A stretch of 64,000 nucleotides of DNA from Eretmocerus hayati (Eukaryota; Arthropoda; Insecta; Hymenoptera; Aphelinidae): the NCBI GenBank assembly GCA_029851415.1, contig CM056742.1:192243344-192307343 (forward strand), read 5' to 3'. Below are positions 1 through 12,189 of this stretch, piece by piece. The position numbers were made by a program, and so were the translations under genes. Below the pieces are notes generated by a model. That model saw nothing but the letters and a program-made list of their open reading frames with translations. It ran no database searches and was not told where the DNA came from. Position 1 is the first letter of the stretch. Each line of letters opens with the position of its first letter.

Positions 1-1500
1 TTCAAATTCTACCTGCAAGACTACTCCCAAACTAGAAACATAATAGACATTCCAGTTCAGATAATTTTCTAGGCCCTGATTATATTTCATTTCATAGAAA
101 CGAATAGAGATGGACTGAGGTAGCTAGATGTTCAGACTGGAAAGTTTCTAACCACAAGAAATTCTAGGAAAAAATAAACTCTTAATGTATCAATTTTAGT
201 CCAATTTTCATTCAGAATCATGAAACCAAATATGATTCCTGACTAGAAAATAATGTAAACTTGGATGACTCCTCAATTGATAATTTGGAACTACACTTCC
301 AAGTAAAATCTCAAAATACTTGCTCGAGCGATAATCTCTAGTATCATCAAACTTGGATGAAGACTTCCTGAACGCTCATGATGGACATCCACAGATGATA
401 TTCAAGAGCAGGAAACATTCTTGGTGATCACATTTTACCAACTATCATAATAAGAAAAGCTAATGTGAGAAGATCAGCCTAAGATAAGAATCTTGATGAA
501 AGAATTCTACGAAGAATTTTTAACTACTCTGGATTAGTGGAAGTTAGGCTATTCTTAGTCTTGAACATGATCTGAAATCTGGTGATGTCCATCACCAAAC
601 ATTAGGAGGTCTATATCCAAGATTGATGAACTCAAGGATGTCACTCGAGGAACAATTTTTAAATTTCACCTGTAAAATTACTTCCAAACTAGAAACAGAG
701 TAGACATTCCGATTCAGATAATTTTTCGGGCACTGATATTATACTTCATTCCATGAGAATGGATGAATCATTATTACAATAGTCATTCATTTTACATGAT
801 ATTAATCTTGGGTAATTAGAAAAAGTCTTACCTCGAACTTATGTGTTGGTTGTCCCACGACGGATCTTCTTTGTATACCCCTGGAGGTGGTCTCCACAGG
901 TAGAGTTGCCCCGCTAGTGTCCCCAGAGTATCCAGGTAGACCTAGAAGAAGCACACATTCAATCAGAATTATGTTAGTGTAATATTCACTACACCATGAC
1001 TGAATCTGAGAGAGACCCTCTCATAAAACCAAAACCCAAACCACTGCAAGTAGAGGTTTCAGACAGTGGATGTGGGTAATTTAATGTGAAATATGATCAA
1101 ATAGGTATAAAAAAGGCCTTACATAGTTGCTGGAGGCAAGGAGAAGCAATGTAGATGATCAGTCCACCTCCGGACATCACCAGACCAACTTCGTCTTTGG
1201 ATCCATACCTCGTTCCTAAGTTTCCGTAATACCTGCAACCAGAAAATGTTGTATATAATTAAACTAGCCATATGAGAGTTAGTTCATTGAAAAGAGTACA
1301 CTTTTCATAATCATTTAAGTACAAAAAATTAAGCATTCAGTACCAAATTTATGAGACTGATGAAAAATTAATCTTTCTTTACATGCAGCCCATGCTAATA
1401 CATGGTAAAACAGTGCCCTGCTGTGACACCCCGTAATTGATGAGTATAACTTCCCCAGGTTTCCTGTGGCAATAAATGCGTAACCAAAGGCTTAGCGCAG
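1..1500. other. Non-coding stretch with a ~110 bp direct repeat
   Basis: No credible ORF or RNA gene. Positions 1-114 and about 657-768 are imperfect direct repeats (shared words include CAAACTAGAAACA and AGACATTCC). The ~655 bp spacing could be a duplication or two copies of a short dispersed repeat. The rest is AT-rich and featureless to the eye. Confidence 0.5.
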
Positions 1501-1984
1501 GTGCTACGACTACTTCCAATTGATTAGAATTGATAATTATCAAATTACTTACGATATAAACAGCCGGATTTTGCTCGCTCCAGCAGACGGCATTCTCGCG
1601 CTCCTACACGGAGAAACCAAAACGCACTCGCGGGGACGTCGTGCGACCCCGCGTCTGGCTTTGCATGATCGCGTCGGGCAGCGCACGAGATCGGAGCGTC
1701 TAACCCGCCTCGGTGATGTTGTGCACGTTACCGTGGTGACGCGCAGGACAGCGATGTGACCGGCTGCTCGAGACTGTTTTGAGAGCCGCAATGATGTTTT
1801 GACTGCCTTGTTCTCGTGCCAATATTATGAAAAAGGGACCGCGTCTCTTTATCTCGATAATTGATCCCTTATTAGTTTCAGCGCTTCTCACGAGCGGAGA
1901 GGATGAATCGGTTTGATGGCTCTCCAGTGGGACTATTGTTCATGTATGACAATTAAAATCATTTTTGCAACCTGTCAATCAGCT

Positions 1985-2042
1985 TAATGGTACAACACAA
2001 GCTTTGAAATCCAAAGATCTTGGGTTCGAGACCCACTTACAA
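1985..2042 (+). repeat. tRNA-like segment (SINE-type Pol III promoter remnant)
   Basis: GGGTTCGAGACCCAC is a good match to a tRNA T-arm/B box, with GGG pairing CCC around a TTCGAGA loop. About 40 bp upstream, AGCTTAATGGTAC resembles an A box, and CTTTG/CAAAG could form an anticodon-like stem. The acceptor stem is not clearly paired, so this is a tRNA-related sequence, not a functional gene. A T-run follows at 2045-2055. Confidence 0.45.
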
Positions 2043-2604
2043 TAATTTTTTTTTTCTAATGTAAGGATTACAAGTTTGCCCTGAATTTCCAAATTTTCCA
2101 TTTTTTATCATTCGGTGATATATTCTCTGTCCAAAGAAAAACGTAAAGATCACTCCACTATAAATATATCAAGCATCGAATTTTTCGTTATTCAATGTTA
2201 AAGCCGTATATGAAATTATAGCTTACGTTAGCTATGAGGAATTTTATCGACCTCTTGACTTCAAGCGAGATAAGTCAAGCCCAGGTGACTATCCGTAAGG
2301 CTTTGGAATTGATCTGCGTCGGACAATACTCTTCACGCAATTTGAAAAACTGGTATTTCAAACGAATCTTTAAACAAAGTGGTCAGAGGAGTATATAATA
2401 AATTTTGCAGGACTGAGGAGATTCAATGCATGAGCTATCCATCGTGGAATGGTATCTGAGTTTTTTTGTTGGAAGAGTGTATATTACCCAAAAATTGTAA
2501 CAGGCTCTAGAGTACTGTATTTTCATTCGAAAGAAACTGGAAAATATAGATATTCAGGGCAAACTTGTGAACCTTACATTAGGAAAAAAAAAAATTTATT
2601 GTAA

Positions 2605-2635
2605 GTGGGTCTCGAACCCAAGATCTTCGGATTAG
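2605..2635 (-). repeat. Second tRNA-like B box, opposite strand
   Basis: The minus strand reads GGGTTCGAGACCCAC here, mirroring the copy at 2029-2043. The A-box half is missing because this arm lacks the 28 bp present in the left arm, so Pol III activity is unlikely from this copy. Confidence 0.4.
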
Positions 2636-3351
2636 ACAGGTTGCAAAAATGATTTTAATTGTCATACATGAACAATAGTCCCACTGGAGAGCCATCAAAC
2701 CGATTTATCCTCTCCGCTCGTGAGAAGCGCTAAAACTAATAAGGGATCAATTATCGAGATAAAAACACGCGGTCCCATTTTCATAATATCGGCACGAGAA
2801 CAAGGCAGTCAAAACATCATTGCGGCTCACAAAACAGTCTCGAGGAGCCGGTTACATCGCTGTCCAGCGCGTCACCACGGTAACGTGCACAACATCACCG
2901 AGGCGGGTTAGACGCTCCGATCTCGTGCGCTGCCCGACGCGATCATGCAAAGCCAGACGCGGGGTCGCGCGACGTCCCCGCGAGTGCGTTTTGGTTTCTC
3001 CGTGTAGTTTGCGACCCTAGGCATGTCACGCCTCGGAGGCGATGTGGAAACGTCCGCAAAGATTTTCTGCACCCACTAACACACCCGAAACACTCAAACA
3101 CCACTCCGCGGCGTAGCACGAGCACCAGGAAGCCGGGTAAACAACCTATTGCGAGGGCTGGCGGCGGCCATTTTGGGTGCCGGTATAGCATAGTTGGCTG
3201 CTATATCAGCGTGCATAGCGGCGCGCCGCTTTGAGAAATACATGTTCCAGTACTTGTATTAGACTTCCTTTCAATAATTAGAGTAATTAATTATAATATC
3301 TTGTAAACATGTACATTTTTCCAAGTAGGTTGATTAATCATCAAATCATTT

Positions 3352-3552
3352 TTGGATGCCATACACGGTGATGAGATGAGTATGGAGGGTAGTGAGAGTG
3401 GTGGCAAGATTTCAAAAATATCAGCTGCTTCGCGCCGCAGCATTGCCAACTGTACCAAACATTTTGATTGCTCGGGTCGATTAGCAGACAGCCGAGATGC
3501 ATCACAGATGAGCTGGTTTGCTTCTATTTTCTCTGTGAATATTTCTTACTAA
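3352..3552 (+). other. Small ORF upstream of the transposase
   Basis: A 66-codon ORF rich in Ser and Lys, not recognised. It lies 300 bp before the HTH segment and could be a 5' exon or remnant of the same transposon, but nothing in it shows that. Confidence 0.15.
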
Positions 3553-3845
3553 TGTCTGTAAGTTTGCATGGTGATTCGTCGGGTCATCCTGCATCGAGAT
3601 GTGGTCCGTACATGTAGGTCAGTGGCCCACGACGTTTGATAATACGTTATATACCGAGCCCGTACAGAGGGGCAGTGGGTCTTAGCGTGGAATTTCGAGA
3701 ATGTAGGCTCAGTACGTCAGGTTTTTGACCAGACACAGGTGCGGAATGACTCGATCCATCATCCTGTCAAGTTTCACGGCTGTTGAGGCGATATTCGCGG
3801 AAAAAATAGAAGCAGATTGGACGTTACCGACAATTACAGGTTCCT

Positions 3846-5977
3846 GTGGGGGGGGGGGGGCAGCCACATCCCCTTAAAGTGGATCAATCGACTGTATCGA
3901 GAATGATGAGAAAAGCTCGCGAGATCCTTATGGACATTTTCGTCCCTACGCATTTGGGTGAAGGAAACAGCGATTTTCTGTGTGATACTGATAACCAGTA
4001 TGAACTCTCGAATTTCATCGGACTGATTCATTCAAAGGTTTCGTATCAAGTATTTTCATCAGACACGAATAACTGACGAATCTCTGTTCTTCAATAGGAA
4101 CATCCAACATATCTCACGAAGACTTTGTGCGGAATCACACCAGACAATTCGCTCAGACGCTACTTGGTACAGAAAACGAAGCTATTCTCATAGCAGATGC
4201 TACATACTGTTTCATCCAGAAGAGCGGGAACTATGAATTTCGAAGGAAAACTTTTTCACTTCATAAAAATCGACCTCTAGTGAAACCGATGATAATTGTT
4301 AGTACAACGGGTTATATTTTGGCTGTATTTGGACCTCATTACGCCAATGGGAAAAACAATGATTCCAACATACTCGCGGAATTACTGGTGAGTCTTGTCA
4401 CAGAATCTTCACGAGTAAAGTATTCCGTCCAAGATTGGTCAAGTCTTTCTATCCAACTGAGCACTGAGTGTGAATGAGTTACAGTTGATGAATATGTTTT
4501 TATATCGATCAGATTGCTCAACGATGTACATATTAGTTTTTTTCTGGTTTCTGGTCAATCATGATAGAAAACTCATGCTAACGATCTGCGACGAAGGATC
4601 AAGCCAGGAGATTTTTTGATCGTTGATCGAGGATTCAGGGACGGGTTGGAGTTCTTTAGACTACTAGAACTAAATACCAGGATGCCACATTTTCTTGCTA
4701 AAAATAAGTCTCAGCACACCACTTCGGAATCAAATGAATCTCGAATCACCACTTCGATGAGGCATGTAAATTTTCGTTCCTTGGGTTGTGGACTGTATTT
4801 CTTAACACTATATTATGTCGACTCACTCAGTCATCTAATTGCTCATGTGCTTGACTCATCTAATTGCTCTACCCTCCACAATCTGTGAGAGTCGTCCCCG
4901 TCTCACTAGATCTCACTGCGGAATCAGCGGAATTTCACTGGTTTAGCCACATGTCATAGATTTTTTTAGTGATATGAATGAGTTCTCACATATATTTCAA
5001 CGTGATAGGAGCATCTGCCATTGATTGCAGTGAAGAGAGCCTCCCGTTGAAAATACAGAAATGAACTATCTTGGATTCATCACATCAATGGATACGCTAT
5101 TCTTTGCAGATGGGTGATTGAGGCTGTGAATGGACTAATTAAGAAGTGGAAAGCCCTTGGTAGTGTTTTCCCCAATCAGGAAATACCCCATATCGGCGAC
5201 TATGTAAGGATTGTGTGTGCATTGTGCAATGCATTTCGCCCCCCCCCCCCCCCCCGAGTATTCGAAACATCCAAAGATACACTCCAAGCTGAGAAAATGC
5301 TCGAAAATTTGACCAAAATGAATGAATTGCATGACTTAGTAAAACAAAAAAACTTGGCAACCAAGAGAGTGATCTGGGAAGAGATAGTGGATACATTCTT
5401 GACAGATTTTCCACGGCTGTCGATGAAAGATCTCCAAGATATTACTCTTGGTATATATCAGGTAACGGAGAGAATCCGTGTTCATACAGCCAATTGACTC
5501 ATTTTTCTTCAATTCATGACCATCCTCTAATGTATCAGTTAAAACAAGCCAGTTCGTCCACCGATGAACATCTGAGTGATGATAAATTGTATGAGTTGTT
5601 CTTCTACAGAGAGGATGCGAAGCTACTCCGGGTCAAAATTCAATCTCGCCACACATCATCAAGAGTATATAGTTTGTGGATCCAATATGATCAAGGAGAT
5701 GAACCTATTAAGGGATGGTATTGTCAGTGTAGAACTGGCGCCAGAACTGTTGGCTGTTGTGCACATATTGCATCTGTGCTGTGCTTTCTTGGATATCATC
5801 GATATGAAGACGATGGTAGAATCGAACCGAGACAGAGTTATCGAAATGCCATCACCGACGCATTCGATGATGATGAGGAAGAAGAACTGCTGGACGATGA
5901 CCAACTATTTGAATCTTTCTCCGCCATTTCGAATGACGAAGGTAGCAGTGCCGATTCCGAATAAAAAAGACTTTTGA
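3846..5977 (+). pseudogene. Harbinger/ISL2EU-like DDE transposase with SWIM zinc finger, decayed
   Basis: Likely the cut-and-paste transposase of a DNA transposon. Order along the strand: an HTH segment (3880-3935, protein motif QSTVSRMMRKARE, like HTH_Tnp_4); a DDE_Tnp_4-like core in one frame broken by stops (4127-4477, first acid in LIADATY, second in NNDSNIL; 4616-4760, VDRGFRD; 5114-5160, WVIEAVNGLIKKWKAL, the usual place of the last catalytic Glu); then, after a one-base frame change near 5494, a SWIM-type finger (CQC...CAH, about 5726-5765) and an acidic tail. The HTH is in a third frame. Homopolymer runs (G at 3847-3858, C at 5239-5255) lie inside the coding region. At least two frame changes and internal stops at 4475 and 4886 make it inactive unless some breaks are introns. 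TIRs were not found. Confidence 0.7.
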
Positions 5978-5979
5978 TG

Positions 5980-7780
5980 AGACTTGAATCCTGTATCAAT
6001 CAAAGTTCAAACTATTATTCATCTCAGTGAACATGTCATAGAGTTCAAAAAGATGGAGCCTAGGCACATGTATCTCGATTCTAGAAGAACTCCATGAAGC
6101 AAAGACAGTTCCTTCATAACCAAGGTGTGTAAGGCTTCGCGTAATCGCACTGTCGATAGAGTTTTTCAATGCTCACCCAGTCGTAAATGGTGCCTGGGTA
6201 TGTATGCTCTAAGACCCGAATGAAACAGAATGCACGAACTTAATTTGAATGACTTCCGAAGGGTTATGTTATCCGATAGTTCCATGCGTCTACTGTCCTC
6301 GTGATTCCAGGTAGCACGTTGAATATGGGGATGATCATTGCTAGGCGTATCACATAACCATTGCCACTGCCTATTGCATCTCGTGACTCAATATATTAGT
6401 CATTCATGACATTTCGTATCCCCAAACACGCAACGGAGTGATGAACGGGGCCAAAACATCGTAACTGAGCGGGAAAAGTATCATTATTGCATTAAAAATG
6501 CGATAACTTAATATAGGTTAGCTCTACGGCAAAAATTTTTTTTTTCATTCGAAAGTATAGGAAAAAAACCATCTTTCAAGGCTGAAATATTGGGGGGGTT
6601 GCATTTGAATTTTTCGAGCTTTTGCGAGTTGAAAGTGCTCAAATCGTATTTTTGGCCCTTTCTTGCTTCATTAATTGGAGGGAAAGGGTTTTTTCGGAAA
6701 AATGACACGAATGAAAAATGTGTATTTTTTGAAGATCTTTCGAAACTCCTCACTCATTTTTCCCTATATTGACGTTTCAAGGCCTAAAAATGCAGAAAAT
6801 ACCATTTTTTCACACTTTCTGATTGACTGAGGCTTTGTTAGTAAAGTTGGGCTTATAAAATCAATGATTCTGTGAAGAAAAATCTAAAATGAACAACTTT
6901 TATCCTCAGCAATTTGTCGCTAAACCCCTCTGTTTCCGATTTAATCGCTATCTTAGCTCAAGAGTCACGAAAATTCTAGAAATAACACGATTTTTAACCC
7001 ACTAGTCCATCGTTCCCCTCCACCAAAGTGTACAGAAAAGTTGTATCTTTTGATGGACGACAACATCCCATTAGAATTAGCCGGGGCGGTGTACATAGTT
7101 TCGAGCTGTGAACCAAAAATGGCGTTCCCAATGTATTTCTAATGGGGAGGTTATGCGCTACTACGGCTTTTGAGGTCAATTTCGATGGAAATGGAGTACG
7201 GACCCATTTTTAGGCCCAAAAAGCCTATCTTTTTCAGGACTTTTGGAGCCAAAACTTTTGAAGCAGATTTCGGTCTATATGCATAAGGTCCTTTGGGACA
7301 AGACTCTTATTTTTCTCTTCAAAACTCGTGGAGTTCAGACAATTTGCATCAGAATTGCATTGTATTTGTAGTCAATCGAAAGATCTCAGTGCCAGTTTTT
7401 GATTGCAAGGTCCCTAAAGTCCATTTGGAAATCTCTGGATAGAGCTACGCGCGCTCGAAGTCGTGTCCCAAATTTAAACCAGTTTGGAGTAACTTTGGGA
7501 TAGAATATGAGCAAATCCACGAAACGCGGTTATTCATGCGTTACTCCCTTGGTGCTCAAATTCCTTGGGCCAATGGCTGTATGTCAACTCTACGACAAAG
7601 CAAACTCTTTTCTTAAGATCACACAACCAAGTTCTAACGAGCTCAAGACTCAAATCTGAAATAAACCGGAAAGGCGGACCATCAAATTGGAAAAGTCACG
7701 AAATTTTTTGCTTGACATGGCTCAATTCTTTTTGAAAAGAAAAAAAATCGATCAATAAAAGGAAAAAAGAAAAGAACTCG
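5980..7780. other. Non-coding stretch, unassigned
   Basis: No supported gene. It contains poly-T and poly-G runs near 6532-6598 and AT-rich sequence. Short ORFs here lack domain features or composition of coding DNA. The 3' terminus of the transposon at 3.8-6.0 kb probably falls in the first few hundred bases. Confidence 0.4.
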
Positions 7781-8592
7781 TGTGCGTTTGAGAAACGCGT
7801 AAGGAACGGAGTTCCAAAATTGGCCTCGATAAGATGTGTGGAAATGTCAATAAAGTCTAAAACTTTGATCAACTTCAAACTGAGTTTCAAGCTTTTGAAT
7901 GCTCATCATGTAACGATACCGATTAAGATGCACACCAATAAGCCCCTGAGTGAGTCAAATACTTTGCATAATCTTTTCAAGTATTAAAGCACTATTATGT
8001 AAATAAAATGACGAGTCCTTGGCCTTGAGTGGACTCTTCAGGTTATGGTGGGGGGCATAAAAAGCTTCTAAATTTGAATCTGAATCCTCACTACTTAATT
8101 CAGGTTCACAAAATGCATCAGATCTGATTAAATATAAAGAAGAGAATTTTATTGGGATTCATTGAATCTTTGGATTTAAGATGTCACAATGAAACTTCGT
8201 ACCTTTTAAATATGGAAGCAATGTCTTATTCGTTCAGACTTTAAATTCTGCCCAGAGGAACACATAGATATACTTTCATCATTGTATATCTAGCAATACT
8301 ATTAACAAGAATCTGATAGTGCTTCATGCATTCAGACGGTAGACCATATAGCAGACGAATTTCGGCATTCGGCATCTCATGATGCGATCCGATATGCTGA
8401 CGAGAATGAGTACGCGTGGTTGCTTAGCGCAAGCAGCATACCTATATCGCAAAAGTGTCGCTTTTTCGTTGCCTCGTATGGCGGGTTGCATCGAATCTCG
8501 TTCCACGGGGCCGCCCGTGTCGGTCAGTTGATCGCGCGCGATTATACTCCTCAGACGAGCGTAAAAGAACTTTGTTCCAAAATGAAATATTT
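7780..8592 (+). mobile_element. Dispersed repeat family A, copy 1
   Basis: It starts at CGTGTGCGTTTGAGAAACGC followed by GTAAGGAACGGAGTTCC and ends with a CGAGCGTAAA(G)GAAC...GTTCC block, the inverted form of the start. The same layout recurs on the minus strand at 28.98-29.75 kb and on the plus strand at 60.9-62.97 kb. The 3' third (about 8330-8560) is GC-rich and the best conserved part. No transposase is seen, so this looks like a non-autonomous DNA element; the ends share a 13 bp inverted word (GGAACGGAGTTCC), near-palindromic in itself. Confidence 0.65.
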
Positions 8593-8599
8593 CTCACTT

Positions 8600-9058
8600 T
8601 ACGACGACGCAGTCTGATCAATCATATTCTTGCGAATGAAATTTGATTCTTTATCAAAAAACGAAGAAATTTAGTGGGTCGGGTTCATGTGCATTGAATT
8701 ATGTTTGATTGCCAAGCATATTACGCCTTCAGGAAAAAACGTGATCGCTTCACGAAATCATGTTTTTTGAAGTGCACATGAACAAGATGGGTCAGGCCGA
8801 TCCAGTTCTGATTGTGATCTCTCACTTTTATTATACTTAACACCATATAAGTGACTGCGTGGGTCAATATCTTGTTGTTGGCTTATGCGAGCTACTATTT
8901 CCGATCATCCAAGAGATTTTCGGGAATTACACTGTTGGTCAACTCTTGTTTGAGGTTTATATCAGAACCATTTCCATGCAGCTCTCTACGTCAGTCAAAT
9001 TTTCACTACGTTACCCGTACAATACAAATAAATACCGTCAACTGGGGTCACTTTGGGA
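8600..9058. other. Non-coding stretch before the R1-like element
   Basis: AT-rich and without recognised features. An open frame runs from 8851 into the gag segment, but its first ~70 codons show no gag similarity. A run of ten Gs at 9061-9070 marks the junction with gag-like sequence. Confidence 0.35.
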
Positions 9059-9070
9059 CAGGGGGGGGGG

Positions 9071-9325
9071 TAAAAAAAGAGGACGCCGGAGAGATACTAC
9101 GCCTCTCGCCAACGAACACGCTGGAAAAGCTTGACCTTGGCGACGTGAGTACACTCCAGGAAGCCCAGGAAGCCTTCGTGGAGGAACTCGGGGCAGAGCA
9201 TGCGGGCAGCATCACGGTCAGGACCATCCGCCCAGGATACAGGGGTACCAAGGTCGCGGTGATCACCCTGACAGAGCGGCTTGCTGAAGGAGTGTTGACC
9301 AAAGGGAAAGTCCGGGTAGACTTTG
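9071..9325 (+). pseudogene. R1-like retrotransposon gag (ORF1), central part
   Basis: Part of the nucleic-acid-binding ORF1 protein of an R1/I-type non-LTR retrotransposon. The translation has the arrangement seen before the zinc knuckles of such proteins: an alpha-beta stretch ending in KVAVITLTERLAEGVLTKGK and the strand VRVDFV. The reading stops being gag at about 9326, where a GC-rich inverted-repeat element begins, and resumes at 11895 with the residues expected next (VNARVRE). Codon GC content is far above the flanks. The N-terminal part is missing or was truncated on insertion. Confidence 0.65.
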
Positions 9326-11895
9326 TCCCCACTGAAAATGCGCAGCCGCCCGGGCGGGCGGCAAGACGGGCGCCCTGCCGCCGTGATATTTTTGTTGAAA
9401 AGTGCGGGTGGCAGAGCGGGCGCCCGGCCGGGCGGCAAAAACGTTAATTTTTCCAAAAAAAGTCTTTTTTTCTGGGAGTTTTTTTTTCTTGCGCAACTTT
9501 TTTCTTTGAAAATCCGTTCGAAGATGAATCACCTAGTTACGAAATTCCGTTTGTGTACAATTTGGCTCTGAATGATGTAGACAATGAGCCCACAAAGTCT
9601 CGCGATGCTGAAAAACCCACGCAGAAATATGTCTGACAGCAAAACAATTTCTTCGCGGAATACTTCCTCTCCCGATCGAAATAGTCCAGATTCGCGTTAT
9701 TCATCTCAAAGATTTGATTTGAATCTCAATCGATCAGGATTGAGAAAAGTTCTCAATCATTAATAACACGGTGATGGGGGTACATTATGTAATTCATTCA
9801 CGATAATTGTATGAAGTCACTCCAAGTGGCATGGTGACAATAATAGCCGACATCATGATTGCACTCCAATTGCTACATACAGGAATGAGTACGGCTAGTC
9901 ATGTATACATTCGATCTGATTCTTATGAGCTGCGAGCGAAAATGTAGATGAGAAAATGGTATGAGGAACAAAAGAGTAGTTCGCACTTTTCAATTCAGAA
10001 ATGACTTCCTTTCAAATATGGAGATGTAATTTTCAAGATCACACGAATCCTAAGAGATGTCATGAAAGAATGCCACATCAAAAATACGGTATTTCAGGAT
10101 AAATTATACAGTCAAACGCTCAGCATATGATTAGTTTTTTACAATGCCATTGTATACTATGGTATGGTCTTCTACTACGATGGCAACTTCCACAATGGAG
10201 CGAGTCTTGTGTTGCATGCATTGACATTCTCTGCAAAGATCCAATATTCATCAAATAAGTGATGAACCCATAGGAGAACGAACCTCCATTGAGTAGTTAT
10301 CTACTGTTTCTACAATCCTGATCCCGTCCAAGTATGGATATTCCTGAAATCTGTAATAATAGATCTGTGTTGAGTATTCTAGGAATATTTGAAACTCCGA
10401 TGGAGGTATCACTATTTGTGTATAAGATGGGAACTTACTCAATTAATTGTCTCTCTGATAAAGATGTTACAGATTGAGCAGGACTGAAATTAGCATAATC
10501 ACGGTGTTACATTTCCACTTTGCAAATGAACGGCTCAACTGATGATATTCTGATGCAGTGTTGCAATCAGTTCGTTCGAGAGAGTGAGCACAAACTACGA
10601 ATGAGGAAGATAGAAATCAATATTCTGTAAGAATGACGACCGTCAATGTGTTTTTTGTCAACTAACCTTGCCGAGTCTTTCATCATTGAGAACGACCTGG
10701 ATATTTCTGAATTTTGATTACATTGACAACATGCTATTTATCTATCCATCATTACTTGACAATATGCAGCCCTGTAATGTGAGAAATGTTGTGAAGAAAC
10801 TATACTATCTTCCGTGCACGCAGAATACTGAAAAACTATGAAGGTTGAGTGACGAAACATTTTGATCGATGAGCGGGGTCTTAGGTACATCGCAATGTAA
10901 GTACCTTGAGCTGATCTTTGACTTCATCAATAATGTAATAAGTTTGGCACAGGCGTGATATATCTCTTGTTCTCAATGTTGATTTGCACACAAATTGATG
11001 TAATGTCATGCGCGAATACTATTCCTTCTGCACCACAACTCACTATTTCTTTAACAGTGCATGAATATTCATTTGTGCGCACAACCAGGGGTCGGCAAAT
11101 AGTGAGTTCCTTTCCACCTTGAAAATCAACGAGGAACTGAGAAATCTATATATACGAGCCATCTTTGAGCTGAGCAAAGTAATTGCATGAACGCAAATTG
11201 AACTTCTTATCCGCCATAAAAAGACAGTCACTGATAACGCATCTATGGGAGGATAGTGTGGAGGGGCTCACTCCAAACTGGTTAGCAAAGACTCCAGAAA
11301 CTGTTTCATGAGTGCCAAAGTATGTTATAGAAGTCAACCTCAACACTTTATTGGCCTTGGAGCCCACCAATCCTCGCATGTACGCCTCCACAATTGCCGA
11401 ACTGTAAGGATCACTTTTATGTTGTAACATCTGCTCGAATCTGTACAACTGGATAAACCGCAAGATTTAAAGAATAACTCCTTTTTCACTCCTTTTCAAT
11501 CTTCCAAATGAATGAAAGATGATCAATATCATCATGAGCGGAGGAGGGAAGAAATTAGAAGGGAAATTGCTTTGCTGTCAAACATATTCCTGCGTGCATT
11601 TTTCAGCATCGCGAGACTTTGTGGGCTAATTGTCTGCATCATTCAGAGCCAAATTCTACACAAACGAAATTTTGCAACTAGTCGATTCATCGTCGAATGG
11701 ATTTTCAAAGAAAAAATTGCGCGAAGAAAAAAAACATCCAGAAAAAAAACTTTTTTTTAAAAAAATTAATTTTTTTGCCGCCCGGCCGGGCGGCCGCCCT
11801 GCCGACCGCGTTTTTCAACAAAAATATCACGGCGGCAGGGCGCCCGTCTTGCCGCCCGCCCTGCTGCCCGCCCGGGCGGCCGCGCATTTTCAGTG
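9326..11895. mobile_element. 2.57 kb element with ~330 bp terminal inverted repeats, inserted in gag
   Basis: The termini begin CCCCACTGAAAATGCGC on both ends. The left TIR runs about 9326-9656 and the right about 11563-11895; both contain GCCGCCCGGGCGG and CGGCCGGGCGGC blocks, then poly-T/poly-A, then AT-rich sequence, in mirror order. Dinucleotide GT is on both sides, and deleting the element plus one GT leaves the gag frame open across the junction, which supports these boundaries. The superfamily is not clear from the TIRs. The interior (9656-11560) is AT-rich, with one HTH-like fragment on the minus strand. Confidence 0.82.
11146..11463 (-). pseudogene. HTH-like fragment, possible transposase remnant
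   Basis: A 105-codon minus-strand ORF inside the 2.57 kb TIR element. The stretch THETVSGVFANQFGVSPSTL has the form of a helix-turn-helix, of the kind found at the N terminus of Harbinger-type transposases (compare the HTH at 3.9 kb). No DDE core was recognised downstream on this strand down to 10200, so if it is a transposase remnant only the front survives. Its location makes it a candidate for the element's own gene. Confidence 0.3.
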
Positions 11896-12189
11896 GGGGT
11901 TAACGCGCGGGTCCGGGAAAAAGGCGGGATCCCAATATGTTACAGCTGTCTGCAATACGGGCATTCATCCGCAAAGTGTGACAAGCCACAGGTGAGGCGG
12001 GCGAAACGCTGCTTCAACTGTGGGGAAGAAGGCCACATAGCAGCAGAATGTGCAACCGAAGAGCAGAAATCTTTGAGCTGCGAGCCCCTCAAAGAGGATC
12101 ACAAACAGAGGTTGGGTACGCAGTGCTGTAAGGCCTATCAGCAGGCGCAAGCAGTATGGAAGGGCCGGAAAAGGCGCAAAGATGGCTAG
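11895..12189 (+). pseudogene. R1-like gag C-terminus with two CCHC zinc knuckles
   Basis: Continuation of gag after the 2.57 kb insertion. It has two CX2CX4HX4C knuckles: CYSCLQYGHSSAKC and CFNCGEEGHIAAEC, spaced as in R1/I-clade ORF1 proteins. These bind the element's RNA in the ribonucleoprotein. The frame ends at a TAG at 12187-12189 and overlaps the start of the next ORF (ATG at 12182) by 8 bases, an ORF1/ORF2 overlap common in this class. The stretch after the second knuckle is Lys/Gln-rich and unremarkable. Confidence 0.85.

Larger units (their letters stand above)
1604..3007. repeat. Long inverted repeat with tRNA-like B box
   Basis: The left arm (about 1604-2110) and right arm (about 2525-3007) are reverse complements at high identity, separated by ~415 bp of unrelated AT-rich spacer. 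Both arms hold a GC-rich outer part (1604-1750 and 2860-3007) and an AT-rich inner part. The similar small ORFs on opposite strands of the two arms come from this symmetry and need not be genes. The left arm carries 28 bp, including an A-box-like AGCTTAATGGTAC, that the right arm lacks. This fits a foldback element or two head-to-head copies of a tRNA-derived repeat. Confidence 0.8.

Noticed and set aside
1985..2042. Functional tRNA gene
   Set aside because: B box is good but the acceptor stem is not paired and the D-arm is poor; it also sits in a repeat.
1549..3020. Pair of similar 66-80 codon ORFs as a conserved gene family
   Set aside because: They lie on opposite arms of one inverted repeat; similarity follows from the DNA symmetry.
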